From: Thermodesulfobacteriota bacterium
GTDB taxonomy: Bacteria > Desulfobacterota > DSM-4660 > Desulfatiglandales > Desulfatiglandaceae
Assembly (NCBI GenBank): GCA_028278625.1
Contig: JANQDY010000229.1
Span: forward strand, 1-64,000
DNA length: 64,000 nucleotides
Direction of reading: 5' to 3'
Part shown: positions 10,097 through 18,058 of the stretch, piece by piece
Layout: each line of letters begins with the position of its first letter
Position numbering within the stretch: the first letter of the stretch is position 1
Made by a program: the position numbers and the translations under genes
The notes under the pieces: generated by a model
What the model was told of the DNA's origin: nothing
What the model saw: the letters and a program-made list of their open reading frames with translations, nothing else
Databases searched by the model: none

Positions 10097-11242
10097 ATGA
10101 ACGGAGATGTTCTGAGCATAGGAGCGAAACTTTTACTGAACGGCTTTTACTTTCAGTATTTAAAACGATTGGGACATCCTGGAAGGCCCCAAGCGTTGAG
10201 TCTGGAAATAACACATCGGTGTATTGCAAAATGCATCATGTGCAATATTTGGAGGATTCCCGGCGATGTGAAAGATCTTCCCATGGAGCGATGGGTTCGT
10301 CTCCTTTCCTCGGATCTTTTTTCCGATTTGAGAGAACTGGATATTACCGGTGGAGAGCCGTTTCTTCGAAGAGATCTCCCGCAACTTATAAAGCGCATCT
10401 CCCATTTAAAGCAACAAAATCTTCCAAAGCTAAAGAGCATCGCCATAACCACCAACGCCCTTTTGACACAACGGGTTTTGGATTATACGCATGCAATCCT
10501 CAAAGATCTCGAAAGGGTGGACATTGATCTGGTGATGGTCTGCGCCATGGACGGGATCGGCGCTATCCACGATGAAATCAGGAACCACAAAGATGCCTGG
10601 ACAAAAGCCAATGAGACCATAGAGAGATTGGTGGAGTTGAGAGACCATTATCCCAATCTCATTATCGGTCTTAAAACAACCATCCTTCCACGCAATGTCG
10701 ACAGTCTGGAAGATATTTCACGCTATGCACGACAAAAGGGTCTTTTTACCATTATATCCCCATGCATTATAACCCGCGCTCGATACCTGAACCCTGAACG
10801 CGCTCTTGACTTTGAGTTCACCGTTGAAATGAAGAGGAGAATAGCCGCCTTTTTCGAGACCGACGGCGCTGGATGGAGCTACCATGCAGATGCACTGGCC
10901 CGCCATCTGAAAGGGGGTATCATGGAAAAACCTTGCACCTGTGGATTTAATTACTTCTTTGTGCGCAGCACCGGACGCATGCTCTTGTGTCCTTTGATTG
11001 ACATCAGCCCCGGCAACATTGCGGATGAAAACCCCGCTCATCTCTTTCGATCAAAAAAAGCATCCGAGCTGCGCAAAAAAATAGGAAAATTTCCCCAATG
11101 CCAACGATGTACGGAACCCGGCCTCGAACGGTATGCACTGCCTTACGAGGGGTTCAAATACCTTTCCTTGCTTTTCAAAAGGGGCAAGAATACCTTCATG
11201 AATCTGCACCAGCACATGGGATTTGAGAAGTTTCTCGGGTGA
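10097..11242 (+). CDS. radical SAM protein with Cys-rich C-terminal domain
   Basis: Radical S-adenosylmethionine enzyme of 381 residues. The [4Fe-4S]-binding CxxxCxxC is at Cys42, Cys46 and Cys49 (RCIAKCIMC) and the SAM-binding GGEP follows (DITGGEPFLR). The C-terminal third has further cysteines (PCTCG, LLCPL, CQRC) in the arrangement of a SPASM/twitch auxiliary-cluster domain. Such proteins modify peptides, cofactors or lipids, and the substrate here cannot be deduced: there is no small precursor-peptide gene next to it and the flanking genes are on the other strand. The start is supported by GGGAG nine bases upstream of the ATG. Confidence 0.85.
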   Translation: MNGDVLSIGAKLLLNGFYFQYLKRLGHPGRPQALSLEITHRCIAKCIMCNIWRIPGDVKDLPMERWVRLLSSDLFSDLRELDITGGEPFLRRDLPQLIKRISHLKQQNLPKLKSIAITTNALLTQRVLDYTHAILKDLERVDIDLVMVCAMDGIGAIHDEIRNHKDAWTKANETIERLVELRDHYPNLIIGLKTTILPRNVDSLEDISRYARQKGLFTIISPCIITRARYLNPERALDFEFTVEMKRRIAAFFETDGAGWSYHADALARHLKGGIMEKPCTCGFNYFFVRSTGRMLLCPLIDISPGNIADENPAHLFRSKKASELRKKIGKFPQCQRCTEPGLERYALPYEGFKYLSLLFKRGKNTFMNLHQHMGFEKFLG

Positions 11243-11265
11243 CACCGCTTACGGCTCTCGGCGTG

Positions 11266-11760
11266 TTATGGGCATTCATCTTTCCAATGGGAGGCTCGCA
11301 TTTCTCTTCCCACCATCAGCCGTATGGGCGTATAGACCACGGCCGTCTCTCCCCTTTGATTGACAATGGCGTTTTTGGTGCACACCAAACCGCGCCGGGG
11401 GTCTTTGCTGGAGGGTCGAGATTCCGTGACCTTCGCTTCCACGTGGATGGTATCACCCACAAAAGTGGGGCCTTTAACCGTCACTTCCATCCCCAAAAAG
11501 GCCAGGCCGGTTCCCTGAAGCGTGGCTTGAACGGTGAGTCCTTCGGCAAAGCCGAGCAAAAGCGCCGCCGGAACAATACGCCCCTTGTTGGGCGCATGCC
11601 TTGCAGCATAGATGGTATCGGTGAAAAGTGCCTCTGTTAATCCCGTTGTACCGATGAAATTCACAAGGTCTGTCTCTGTAATGGTTCGGCCCATGGTTCG
11701 AAATCTGAACCCAACGGGCATCTCTTCCCAACAAAAACCGAGTCCAACGGTTGCCATCAT
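11266..11760 (-). CDS. MaoC-like (hotdog-fold) dehydratase family protein
   Basis: Single hotdog domain of 164 residues, matching the MaoC/(R)-specific enoyl-CoA hydratase group by the pattern TxTxTDxVNFIGxTG at the N-terminus and the FxGDTIHVEAKVTE strand near residue 110. The classical hydratase Asp/His pair is not clearly present: the expected D-x(4)-H region reads NKGRIVPAALLL. The reaction is therefore uncertain; hydratase, thioesterase-like or another acyl-CoA binding role are possible. A strong GGAGG sits upstream of tandem ATGs at 11760 and 11757, so the start may be either. It ends 23 bases from the convergent radical-SAM gene. A role in acyl-CoA metabolism is inferred from the fold only. 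Confidence 0.8.
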   Translation of the reverse strand: MMATVGLGFCWEEMPVGFRFRTMGRTITETDLVNFIGTTGLTEALFTDTIYAARHAPNKGRIVPAALLLGFAEGLTVQATLQGTGLAFLGMEVTVKGPTFVGDTIHVEAKVTESRPSSKDPRRGLVCTKNAIVNQRGETAVVYTPIRLMVGREMRASHWKDECP

Positions 11761-12085
11761 TCCTCCTTCGTATTGATAGGTCGGACAATTTCCCGAAACC
11801 TTGATCTCTCCTTTGGGTGTTTACTGATAAGGAACCTTCCTTTGTTTATGACCATTGGGTCAGATCCCATATAGGGAATTGCTAAAGTTTCGTCAAGTAA
11901 GAGGTTCTGTTGTTCACCGCTGCCCAAGGGACGGTCCTTCCTTTTTTATGGTTGCAGGGAAAATTGGCGTTCGATATAAGGTCTTAGGCATTCGGGCATC
12001 AGCGAGCCATTGAAAAGGGAAACCCAAAACCAGAAAATGGGTTACTGTCCCTTATTTCTCAAGATCTGTAGTTGTAGCAAGGCAA
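11761..12085. other. gene-free stretch with an imperfect hairpin
   Basis: About 325 bases between the divergent MaoC-like and kinase genes. I see no open frame with coding character. The one notable element is an imperfect inverted repeat at 12015-12053: AAGGGA-AACCCA, an 11-base loop, TGGGTT, a 4-base bulge, then TCCCTT. It ends 32 bases before the kinase ATG. It is not followed by a T-run, so it is more likely a leader structure than a terminator. No convincing -35/-10 pair was found. Confidence 0.4.
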
Positions 12086-12775
12086 ATGACAAAGAATGAT
12101 GTTTTCCGTACCTTGAGGTTATCGGATCTACCAAAATCAAACCCATGTGTGCTGAGAGACGCCACAAACACAAGACCGACCATCTGGGTTTTGGAAAAGG
12201 ACGGCATTCGGGCAGTGGTCAAGGATTTCAGCGGAAACCCTTTTCTTTTCAGAAATGTGGTGGGACGGTTTCTCATTTGGCGTGAAGCAAAAGCGTATAG
12301 AAAGCTTGAGGGAATCAAGGGCGTGCCGGAATTCTACGGTGTTATCCAAGGATTGGCGCTGGCCGTACAAGAAATCAAGGGGAGGAGTCTTGAAAATCTC
12401 GAAAAGGAGATGAAACTTCCCCACAGGTTTTTTGATGCCATGGATGCGCTGGTAAGTGCTTTTCACAACCGGGGTGTGGCTCACTGCGATTTAAAGCGGG
12501 CGCCCAACACGCTTATGGGAATCGACGGCATGCCGTATATCGTCGATTGGGCCGCATCCATTTCAAACAACGAGTTTCGGTGGCCGCCCTTAAATCTGGT
12601 TTTTAAGAGATTCATGCTGGATGACGAGATGGCAATCGTCAAACTGGCACTCAGGCATTCTCCGAAATGGGTCAGCCCGGAAAAGAAAGCCCGGTATCAT
12701 TATCGCAGCCCAATTGAAAAAACCATTAGAAAAATCCGGGACAGACTTCGGGAATTGTTGCAAAAAACCGTTTGA
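12086..12775 (+). CDS. small RIO/lipopolysaccharide-kinase-like protein kinase
   Basis: A 229-residue protein-kinase-fold protein. Visible elements: the ATP-anchoring Lys in AVVKDF near residue 46, the catalytic loop HCDLKRAPN near residues 130-138 (H-x-D-x4-N), and the metal-binding Asp in IVDWAAS, which replaces the usual DFG with DWA. Length and the single compact domain fit the RIO1/Kdo-kinase/ABC1-like branch rather than Hanks-type Ser/Thr kinases. The substrate is unknown; family members phosphorylate LPS sugars or proteins. It is a monocistronic unit convergent with the fur-feoA gene 30 bases downstream. The start has a short AAGG four bases upstream, and a leader hairpin precedes it. 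Confidence 0.8.
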   Translation: MTKNDVFRTLRLSDLPKSNPCVLRDATNTRPTIWVLEKDGIRAVVKDFSGNPFLFRNVVGRFLIWREAKAYRKLEGIKGVPEFYGVIQGLALAVQEIKGRSLENLEKEMKLPHRFFDAMDALVSAFHNRGVAHCDLKRAPNTLMGIDGMPYIVDWAASISNNEFRWPPLNLVFKRFMLDDEMAIVKLALRHSPKWVSPEKKARYHYRSPIEKTIRKIRDRLRELLQKTV

Positions 12776-12805
12776 GGAAATTGAGCCACCGTTCGATCAC
12801 GTCCA

Positions 12806-13492
12806 TCAGATGTCCTTTGGAACAGGGGAGACCATGATTTTGTTTGCCATTCCCCTGCCGATGGCCAGGCGCGTGTTTTCAAGCCCCAGAATCACCCTTC
12901 CACCGCCCGTATTGTTGATGATCTCAACACGATCACCGGATTTCAGGCCCATTGAGGCCAACCGGCTTTGTTTGTGCCTGCAACCGGCCACCTCTCTAAT
13001 GAATACGGTTTCGCCGGCTTTGGCCATGGCCAGCGGTATTAAGGGTTTTCGTTTGCCATAACAGTCCGAGCAGAGGCCGTAGATTTCCATTCGGTGCTGC
13101 AACATGTGAAAACCGTAACCGGCAGCCACTTCCACCTGCAGCCGTTCGATGTCCTCGTTGGCGAATTCCACGATCTTCCCGCATTTGGTGCACACAAGAT
13201 GGTCATGATGGCGGCCCAGGTGACGATGTTCATATCGGATGGGTTGTCCCTCAAAAGTTTTCCGCTGGGCAAAGCCCAGTTCCACCATGCGATGCAGGCA
13301 GTGCTTGACGAAACCCACATCAAATTCATAGCCCTCTTCTTTAAGAAGTTGCAGCATCTCTTCCAGGGTAATGTGATCCTCGGTGCTCAAAAACACATCG
13401 ATGACTGTCAGTTTGTCCTGAATGCGGTCAGCACCGTCGTCCTCTAGGAGAGATCGAAAATTTGATTTTTCTAAAAATTCATTATGTTTCAT
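12806..13492 (-). CDS. Fur-FeoA fusion, ferric-uptake-type regulator
   Basis: A 228-residue protein in which a complete Fur-family repressor (residues 1 to about 148) is joined to a FeoA/SH3-like domain (about 152-225). The Fur part shows a winged-helix region, the metal-site HHDH at 95-98, and two CxxC pairs at Cys101/Cys104 and Cys141/Cys144. The FeoA part has AKAGETVFIREV, LASMGLKSGDRVEI and the ENTRLAIGRGMA signature. Free-standing FeoA works with the FeoB ferrous-iron transporter, and SH3-like domains also occur at the C-terminus of DtxR/MntR regulators, so a metal-sensing role for the added domain is a reasonable inference. It begins 18 bases after the stop of the metallo-hydrolase gene, suggesting co-transcription. 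Confidence 0.9.
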   Translation of the reverse strand: MKHNEFLEKSNFRSLLEDDGADRIQDKLTVIDVFLSTEDHITLEEMLQLLKEEGYEFDVGFVKHCLHRMVELGFAQRKTFEGQPIRYEHRHLGRHHDHLVCTKCGKIVEFANEDIERLQVEVAAGYGFHMLQHRMEIYGLCSDCYGKRKPLIPLAMAKAGETVFIREVAGCRHKQSRLASMGLKSGDRVEIINNTGGGRVILGLENTRLAIGRGMANKIMVSPVPKDI

Positions 13493-13510
13493 AAGTCGAT
13501 TCTATGCGTT

Positions 13511-14401
13511 TCACTGATTACCTGTTTTCTCATCCAAGTATCCCAAGAATCCGTTAACCGAATTTGCCATAAAAATCTTTTCTCGTTCCTGGGTGTCTCT
13601 GTCCATGACCGCAAAGGCTGCGAGGCTGGGGTCTTCCTTCAGCAATTGATCAATACAATCCTGAATGATCTCTCTTTTGGGGCCTCTTCCCAGGGCAAAT
13701 CCGCCGATGACCGACTCCCACAGTTGGAGCTGATTCTTGAATAACTCAAGCAGCCGATGGGATGTGGCGGCACTTTCAACATGAGCATAACGGATCGGTA
13801 AATCCTCAAGGGCCAGCAACCGATCCACACTGGCACTGAATACATTCAGGAAAAATCTGGGAGGCGTTGCCGGACGCAGGTATTCCTGGCCGTCTATAAT
13901 GAAGTAATTTCCCGCTGCTTCACCGGCGTATAACCTGTCCCGAAATGTGAAAGAGAGATGATGAACCGCATGTCCGGGCGTTTCAATGATATCCAGGCCA
14001 TCAACGGCGCAGGCCGTATGAGGAATCAACCGCTCCTTTTCCACAGGTTTGGGTGGACCGTAAGTGCGTGCCACATCCCCCAACACTTTGACACTCCCAT
14101 CATATAATCTCGTGGGATCCACCAGGTGGGGGATCCCCTTTTCATGGCAGACGGCTTTTGCTTCCGGATATTGCTTCAGAATTTCGCAAAGGGCACCCCC
14201 ATGATCAATATGAATATGGGAGAGCAAAACATAGTCCAATCCCTTGATTCCCGATGTTTCCATGGCATCAATCAACCGATGGGCCGTACTGGCGGGTCCC
14301 GGATCGACCATGATGGTTACATCATCCCGACAGATCCAGGAACCGAAAAAGGGATTGAATCCCGGCATGTCCTGTTGTATGGGTAAGAAGATTTCCTGCA
14401 T
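13511..14401 (-). CDS. metallo-beta-lactamase-fold hydrolase
   Basis: MBL-fold metalloenzyme of 296 residues. The metal-binding HIHIDHGG lies near residue 62, a third ligand in TPGHAVHHLS and a later Asp/Glu region (YAGEAAGNYFII) follow, consistent with a glyoxalase-II/lactonase-like hydrolase. Substrate is not deducible. I prefer the ATG at 14401, which has GGAG with a six-base spacer; an in-frame ATG at 14413 would add four residues. The gene is directly upstream of fur-feoA on the same strand, so it may be a member of the iron or metal regulon, but nothing in the protein itself says so. Confidence 0.85.
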   Translation of the reverse strand: MQEIFLPIQQDMPGFNPFFGSWICRDDVTIMVDPGPASTAHRLIDAMETSGIKGLDYVLLSHIHIDHGGALCEILKQYPEAKAVCHEKGIPHLVDPTRLYDGSVKVLGDVARTYGPPKPVEKERLIPHTACAVDGLDIIETPGHAVHHLSFTFRDRLYAGEAAGNYFIIDGQEYLRPATPPRFFLNVFSASVDRLLALEDLPIRYAHVESAATSHRLLELFKNQLQLWESVIGGFALGRGPKREIIQDCIDQLLKEDPSLAAFAVMDRDTQEREKIFMANSVNGFLGYLDEKTGNQ

Positions 14402-14634
14402 GGGTAGCTCCATTCCTGCAATTGGGTCGACGATTGGAATATAGCGCCCGCCATGGGTGGAGTCAAGACGTTGGTCTTCATAACCCGCTTCCTTGGTGGC
14501 CTGCTCGTTTTCCGCTCCCTTTTCACCTGTAACAACAAATATCTGCTTAACAAAACATGAAGGCTATGTTAAAGCAAAAAAAGCCTGAGTTAAGATTTTC
14601 CGAGAAGTTTTAGGGGACTCAAAGGACATCGCTT

Positions 14635-15573
14635 TTGAAAAACGATTTTCCCATACTCATTGCAGAAGACAATGCGGTTTCGCGACGCCTCATGGAGATA
14701 ACACTGAGCCAGGCAGGCTATGAAGTGGTATCCGCCTCAGACGGCCGTGAAGCGCTGAAAATGTTCAAAGAAAAGTTTTTTCCGATCATTCTGACGGATT
14801 GGGGAATGCCTGAAATGGACGGCCTTGAGCTGTGCCGGGCCATCAGAGAGAATCCCACGGAAGGTTATGTCTTCATTTTTCTAATTACCGCCAGGGATTC
14901 CAAAGAAGACATTATCGTGGGTCTTGAGGCCGGAGCAGACGATTACCTTACAAAGCCTTTTGATCGATCTGAATTGATCGCTCGGCTGAAGACAGCCCTT
15001 CGTATTTTGGAACTGGAGAAATCACTGAAGGATGCCTATGACAAGATCAGGCTTCTTTCCATTACCGACAAGCTCACGGGCTGCTACAACCGAACTTACA
15101 TGGACGAATACCTGGCCAAGGAGATCACCCGTGCGAACCGCTACCGCCGCTCCGTCTCCCTGATAATGGCAGATATTGACCATTTCAAACGGGTCAACGA
15201 TACCTACGGTCATCAGGCAGGAGATTTGGTCCTCAAGAACTTCGTCAAGTCCATCAGAGAAGAAATGAGGAAGAATGTTGACTGGATCGCACGTTACGGC
15301 GGCGAGGAATTCCTGATGGTGCTGCCGGAAACGGATTTTGAAAGTGCCATGTCATCCGCGGAACGGCTTCGAAAAGCCGTATCCGAAAAGGTCACCACCT
15401 ATGACGGTCAAGAAATCCGCATAACGGCCAGCTTCGGTGTCGTAGGTTTCGCACCCCCTGGGAAAGAAATGGGCATTTCATACGAAGCCATTATCCATCA
15501 GGCGGACAAGGCACTCTATCGGGCTAAAATAGAAGGGAGAAACGTGGTCAGAGGAAAACGGTTTAGTGCCTGA
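14635..15573 (+). CDS. response regulator with GGDEF output (diguanylate cyclase)
   Basis: PleD-like two-domain protein of 312 residues. The receiver domain (about 5-120) has acidic Glu11/Asp12, phospho-acceptor Asp55 in LTDWGMPEMDG and Lys107 in LTKPF. A short coiled linker (ALRILELEKSLKDAYDKI) leads to a GGDEF domain with an intact active site, GGEEF at 222-226, so c-di-GMP synthesis is expected. The inhibitory RxxD motif before the active site reads KNVD, so product inhibition may be weak. Translation starts at a TTG with AAGGA about nine bases upstream. The partner histidine kinase is not in the window. Confidence 0.92.
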   Translation: MKNDFPILIAEDNAVSRRLMEITLSQAGYEVVSASDGREALKMFKEKFFPIILTDWGMPEMDGLELCRAIRENPTEGYVFIFLITARDSKEDIIVGLEAGADDYLTKPFDRSELIARLKTALRILELEKSLKDAYDKIRLLSITDKLTGCYNRTYMDEYLAKEITRANRYRRSVSLIMADIDHFKRVNDTYGHQAGDLVLKNFVKSIREEMRKNVDWIARYGGEEFLMVLPETDFESAMSSAERLRKAVSEKVTTYDGQEIRITASFGVVGFAPPGKEMGISYEAIIHQADKALYRAKIEGRNVVRGKRFSA

Positions 15574-15626
15574 CCGGGCACCGTTTAAGATTCCCCGGCG
15601 CACTGAAGGACAGAGGAGATAGAGAG

Positions 15627-16289
15627 ATGTTCACCGGACTGACCGAGGGGGTTGGCAGGATAAAGGGCATGCGTCGCATGCAGGATTCCATGGAAATCTG
15701 CATTTCGCCGTTGTTTCAAATGAGCGGCTGCAAATTGGGCGACAGCATTTCCGTAAGCGGCGTCTGCCTTACCGTCTCTCGAATGGAGGGAGACGGACTT
15801 TTCATGGATGTTTCCGCTGAGACCCTTAAAAGAACCACCCTGGGCCTGCTGAAACAGGGCGAAATCGTAAATCTCGAGCGGGCATTGCGTCTTACGGACC
15901 GACTCGGAGGGCATCTGGTGTCGGGCCATGTGGACGGCATGGGGAAAATTCTCAACCGGGAGCCCAAAAGCCGTTCGTGGCTTTTGAAAATCGGGATCCC
16001 GGAAAACCTTTCTCGCTATATTATTGAGAAAGGTTCCATTGCGGTTGATGGCATCAGCCTGACCATTAATGCTTGTGAAAAAACGTTTTTTGATGTAAAT
16101 ATCATTCCCCACACCGGAACTGAGACAACACTGCTCGGGAAGAATGTGGGTGAGGCGGTTAACATTGAAACCGATCTCATCGGGAAGTACGTGGAAAAAC
16201 TGCTTTCCACAAAAAGCCCCGAACCGGAAGGGAAAGGGTCTTCCGGAGTCACCATGGAAACACTTTTAAAATACGGATTTGGAAATTAG
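15627..16289 (+). CDS. ribE: riboflavin synthase alpha chain
   Basis: Catalyses the last step of riboflavin synthesis, dismutation of two 6,7-dimethyl-8-ribityllumazine molecules. The 220-residue protein shows the internal duplication of the family: [10 protein letters not shown] at the N-terminus and the related [14 protein letters not shown] at the start of the second half. It opens a rib cluster; an AGGAG lies eight bases upstream of the ATG. Its stop overlaps the frame of ribBA, so the two are probably translationally coupled. Only 53 bases separate it from the preceding gene, so there is no room for an FMN riboswitch. Confidence 0.97.
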   Translation: MFTGLTEGVGRIKGMRRMQDSMEICISPLFQMSGCKLGDSISVSGVCLTVSRMEGDGLFMDVSAETLKRTTLGLLKQGEIVNLERALRLTDRLGGHLVSGHVDGMGKILNREPKSRSWLLKIGIPENLSRYIIEKGSIAVDGISLTINACEKTFFDVNIIPHTGTETTLLGKNVGEAVNIETDLIGKYVEKLLSTKSPEPEGKGSSGVTMETLLKYGFGN

Positions 16290-16290
16290 T

Positions 16291-17502
16291 ATGGAATTTA
16301 GTTCAATTGAAGAAGTCATCGAAGACTTAAAACAGGGAAAAATGATCATCCTGGTGGATGATGAAGACCGGGAAAACGAGGGAGACCTCACCATCGCAGC
16401 GGAAAAAGTCACACCGGAAGCTGTCAATTTCATGAGCAAATATGCCCGCGGGCTCATTTGTCTGGCTCTGGACCCCGCCATTGTGGAACGACTCGGTCTC
16501 AAACAGATGGTTGATGAGAATCGATCCCCCTTTCAGACGGCATTTACGGTTTCAGTTGCGGCGGCTCAGGGAATGCACTCGGGAATGGGTGCCGCAGACA
16601 GGGCACACACGGTTCTGACAGCCGTGGCCGATGATGCAAAGCCTGAAGACCTGGTGCAGCCGGGGTTTGTTTTCCCCTTGCGGGCCAGAAGAGGGGGCGT
16701 CCTCTTCAGAACAGGACAGACCGAAGGATCCGTTGATTTGGCACGACTGGCCGGCTTTAAACCTGCAGCGGTTATCTGCGGCATTATGAAAGATGACGGC
16801 AGCATGGCCCGGCTTCCGGATCTGAAACCCTTTGCCGAGGAACACGGCCTTAAGATCGCATCGGTTGCCGATATCATTTCCTACCGAATGCGGACCGAAT
16901 CCTTTGTCCGTCCTGAAGCAGAGACAGTACTTCCCACACCTTACGGGGAGTTTAAAGCCATTGCCTTTGTAAACGATATTGACGACTACGAACATCTGGC
17001 GCTGGTTAAGGGAGAGATCGAGTCGGGCAAGGACATTCTGGTCCGCGTCCACTCGGGCTGTCTCACGGGAGATGTGTTTGATTCCTACCGCTGTGACTGC
17101 GGTGAGCAATTAAAAAGGGCCATGGCCATGGTTGAAGAAGAGGGGAGGGGCGTTATCCTTTATCTGCAACAGGAAGGCCGGGGGATCGGCCTTGCCAACA
17201 AACTGAAAGCATATGCACTTCAGGACAAAGGCTTTGACACGGTTGAAGCCAATGAAGAGCTCGGCTTCGCGGCGGATCTGAGGGATTATGGTGTGGGCGC
17301 ACAAATTCTGGTGTCATTGGGCGTTCGAAAGATGAAATTGATCACCAACAATCCCAAGAAGATTGTCGGACTTGAAGGTTATGGACTGAAAGTGACGGGC
17401 AGAGTCCCCATTGAGTGTGTTCCAAGGCCGGAAAACATTCGTTATCTGTCGACCAAATGCCAGAAACTGGGACATCTTCTGGACAAGGTTAGCATTTCTT
17501 AG
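16291..17502 (+). CDS. ribBA: bifunctional DHBP synthase / GTP cyclohydrolase II
   Basis: Supplies both precursors of lumazine: 3,4-dihydroxy-2-butanone 4-phosphate and the GTP-derived pyrimidine. The N-terminal RibB domain (about 1-200) carries [10 protein letters not shown] with its catalytic acidic cluster. The C-terminal RibA domain (about 205-400) has the zinc-binding [18 protein letters not shown] cysteines and the GTP-binding [10 protein letters not shown] segment. Length of 403 residues is typical for the fused enzyme. The ATG at 16291 directly follows the ribE stop at 16289; an in-frame TTG at 16279 would overlap ribE and is less likely. Confidence 0.97.
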   Translation: MEFSSIEEVIEDLKQGKMIILVDDEDRENEGDLTIAAEKVTPEAVNFMSKYARGLICLALDPAIVERLGLKQMVDENRSPFQTAFTVSVAAAQGMHSGMGAADRAHTVLTAVADDAKPEDLVQPGFVFPLRARRGGVLFRTGQTEGSVDLARLAGFKPAAVICGIMKDDGSMARLPDLKPFAEEHGLKIASVADIISYRMRTESFVRPEAETVLPTPYGEFKAIAFVNDIDDYEHLALVKGEIESGKDILVRVHSGCLTGDVFDSYRCDCGEQLKRAMAMVEEEGRGVILYLQQEGRGIGLANKLKAYALQDKGFDTVEANEELGFAADLRDYGVGAQILVSLGVRKMKLITNNPKKIVGLEGYGLKVTGRVPIECVPRPENIRYLSTKCQKLGHLLDKVSIS

Positions 17503-17557
17503 GGCTCGCTCAAAAAAATCGCAGAATTGACGCTCGAATTTTGGGGAGGAGGACCTC

Positions 17558-18025
17558 ATGGTCAACATCATAGAAGGGAAACTCATATCGAAAGGAATGC
17601 GGTTTGCCATCCTTGCAAGCCGCTTCAACGAGTTGATTACGCGTAAACTGATGGAAGGGGCCATTGATGCACTGGTCCGGCACGAAACCGCTGAGGAAGA
17701 CATCACGGTATTTTGGGTTCCGGGAGCCTTTGAAATGCCGGTGGTAACCAAAAGGCTGGCCATGAGTGGCCAATATGACGCCATTATCTGCGTGGGCGCC
17801 GTTATCCGGGGGGCCACAACGCATCACGAATATGTGGCCAATGAGGCCGTTAAAGGGATCGCCAGTGTGTCCCTGGATACGGGGATACCCATCGCCTTTG
17901 GTATTTTAACCACCGATACCATCGAACAGGCCATTGAACGCGCGGGCACGAAAGCCGGAAACAAAGGATTTGAATCGGCAATGGCAGCCATTGAAATGGT
18001 CAGTCTGCTCAAAGCTATTCCGTAA
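17558..18025 (+). CDS. ribH: 6,7-dimethyl-8-ribityllumazine synthase
   Basis: Condenses the RibA-pathway pyrimidine with the RibB product to give lumazine, the substrate of RibE; family members assemble as icosahedral or pentameric shells. The 155-residue protein has the typical RFNELIT near residue 22, WVPGAFEMP near 57 and the catalytic-loop [14 protein letters not shown] with its His near 87-88. A very strong GGAGGAGG precedes the ATG. It lies 55 bases after ribBA and just upstream of nusB, the arrangement common in many proteobacteria. Confidence 0.97.
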   Translation: MVNIIEGKLISKGMRFAILASRFNELITRKLMEGAIDALVRHETAEEDITVFWVPGAFEMPVVTKRLAMSGQYDAIICVGAVIRGATTHHEYVANEAVKGIASVSLDTGIPIAFGILTTDTIEQAIERAGTKAGNKGFESAMAAIEMVSLLKAIP

Positions 18026-18058
18026 GAGCCGTGCCGGTTGCCGCCTCACACGAAGACC

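Noticed and set aside
15574..15626. FMN riboswitch before the rib genes
   Set aside because: Only 53 bases are available and none of the conserved RFN stems is visible.
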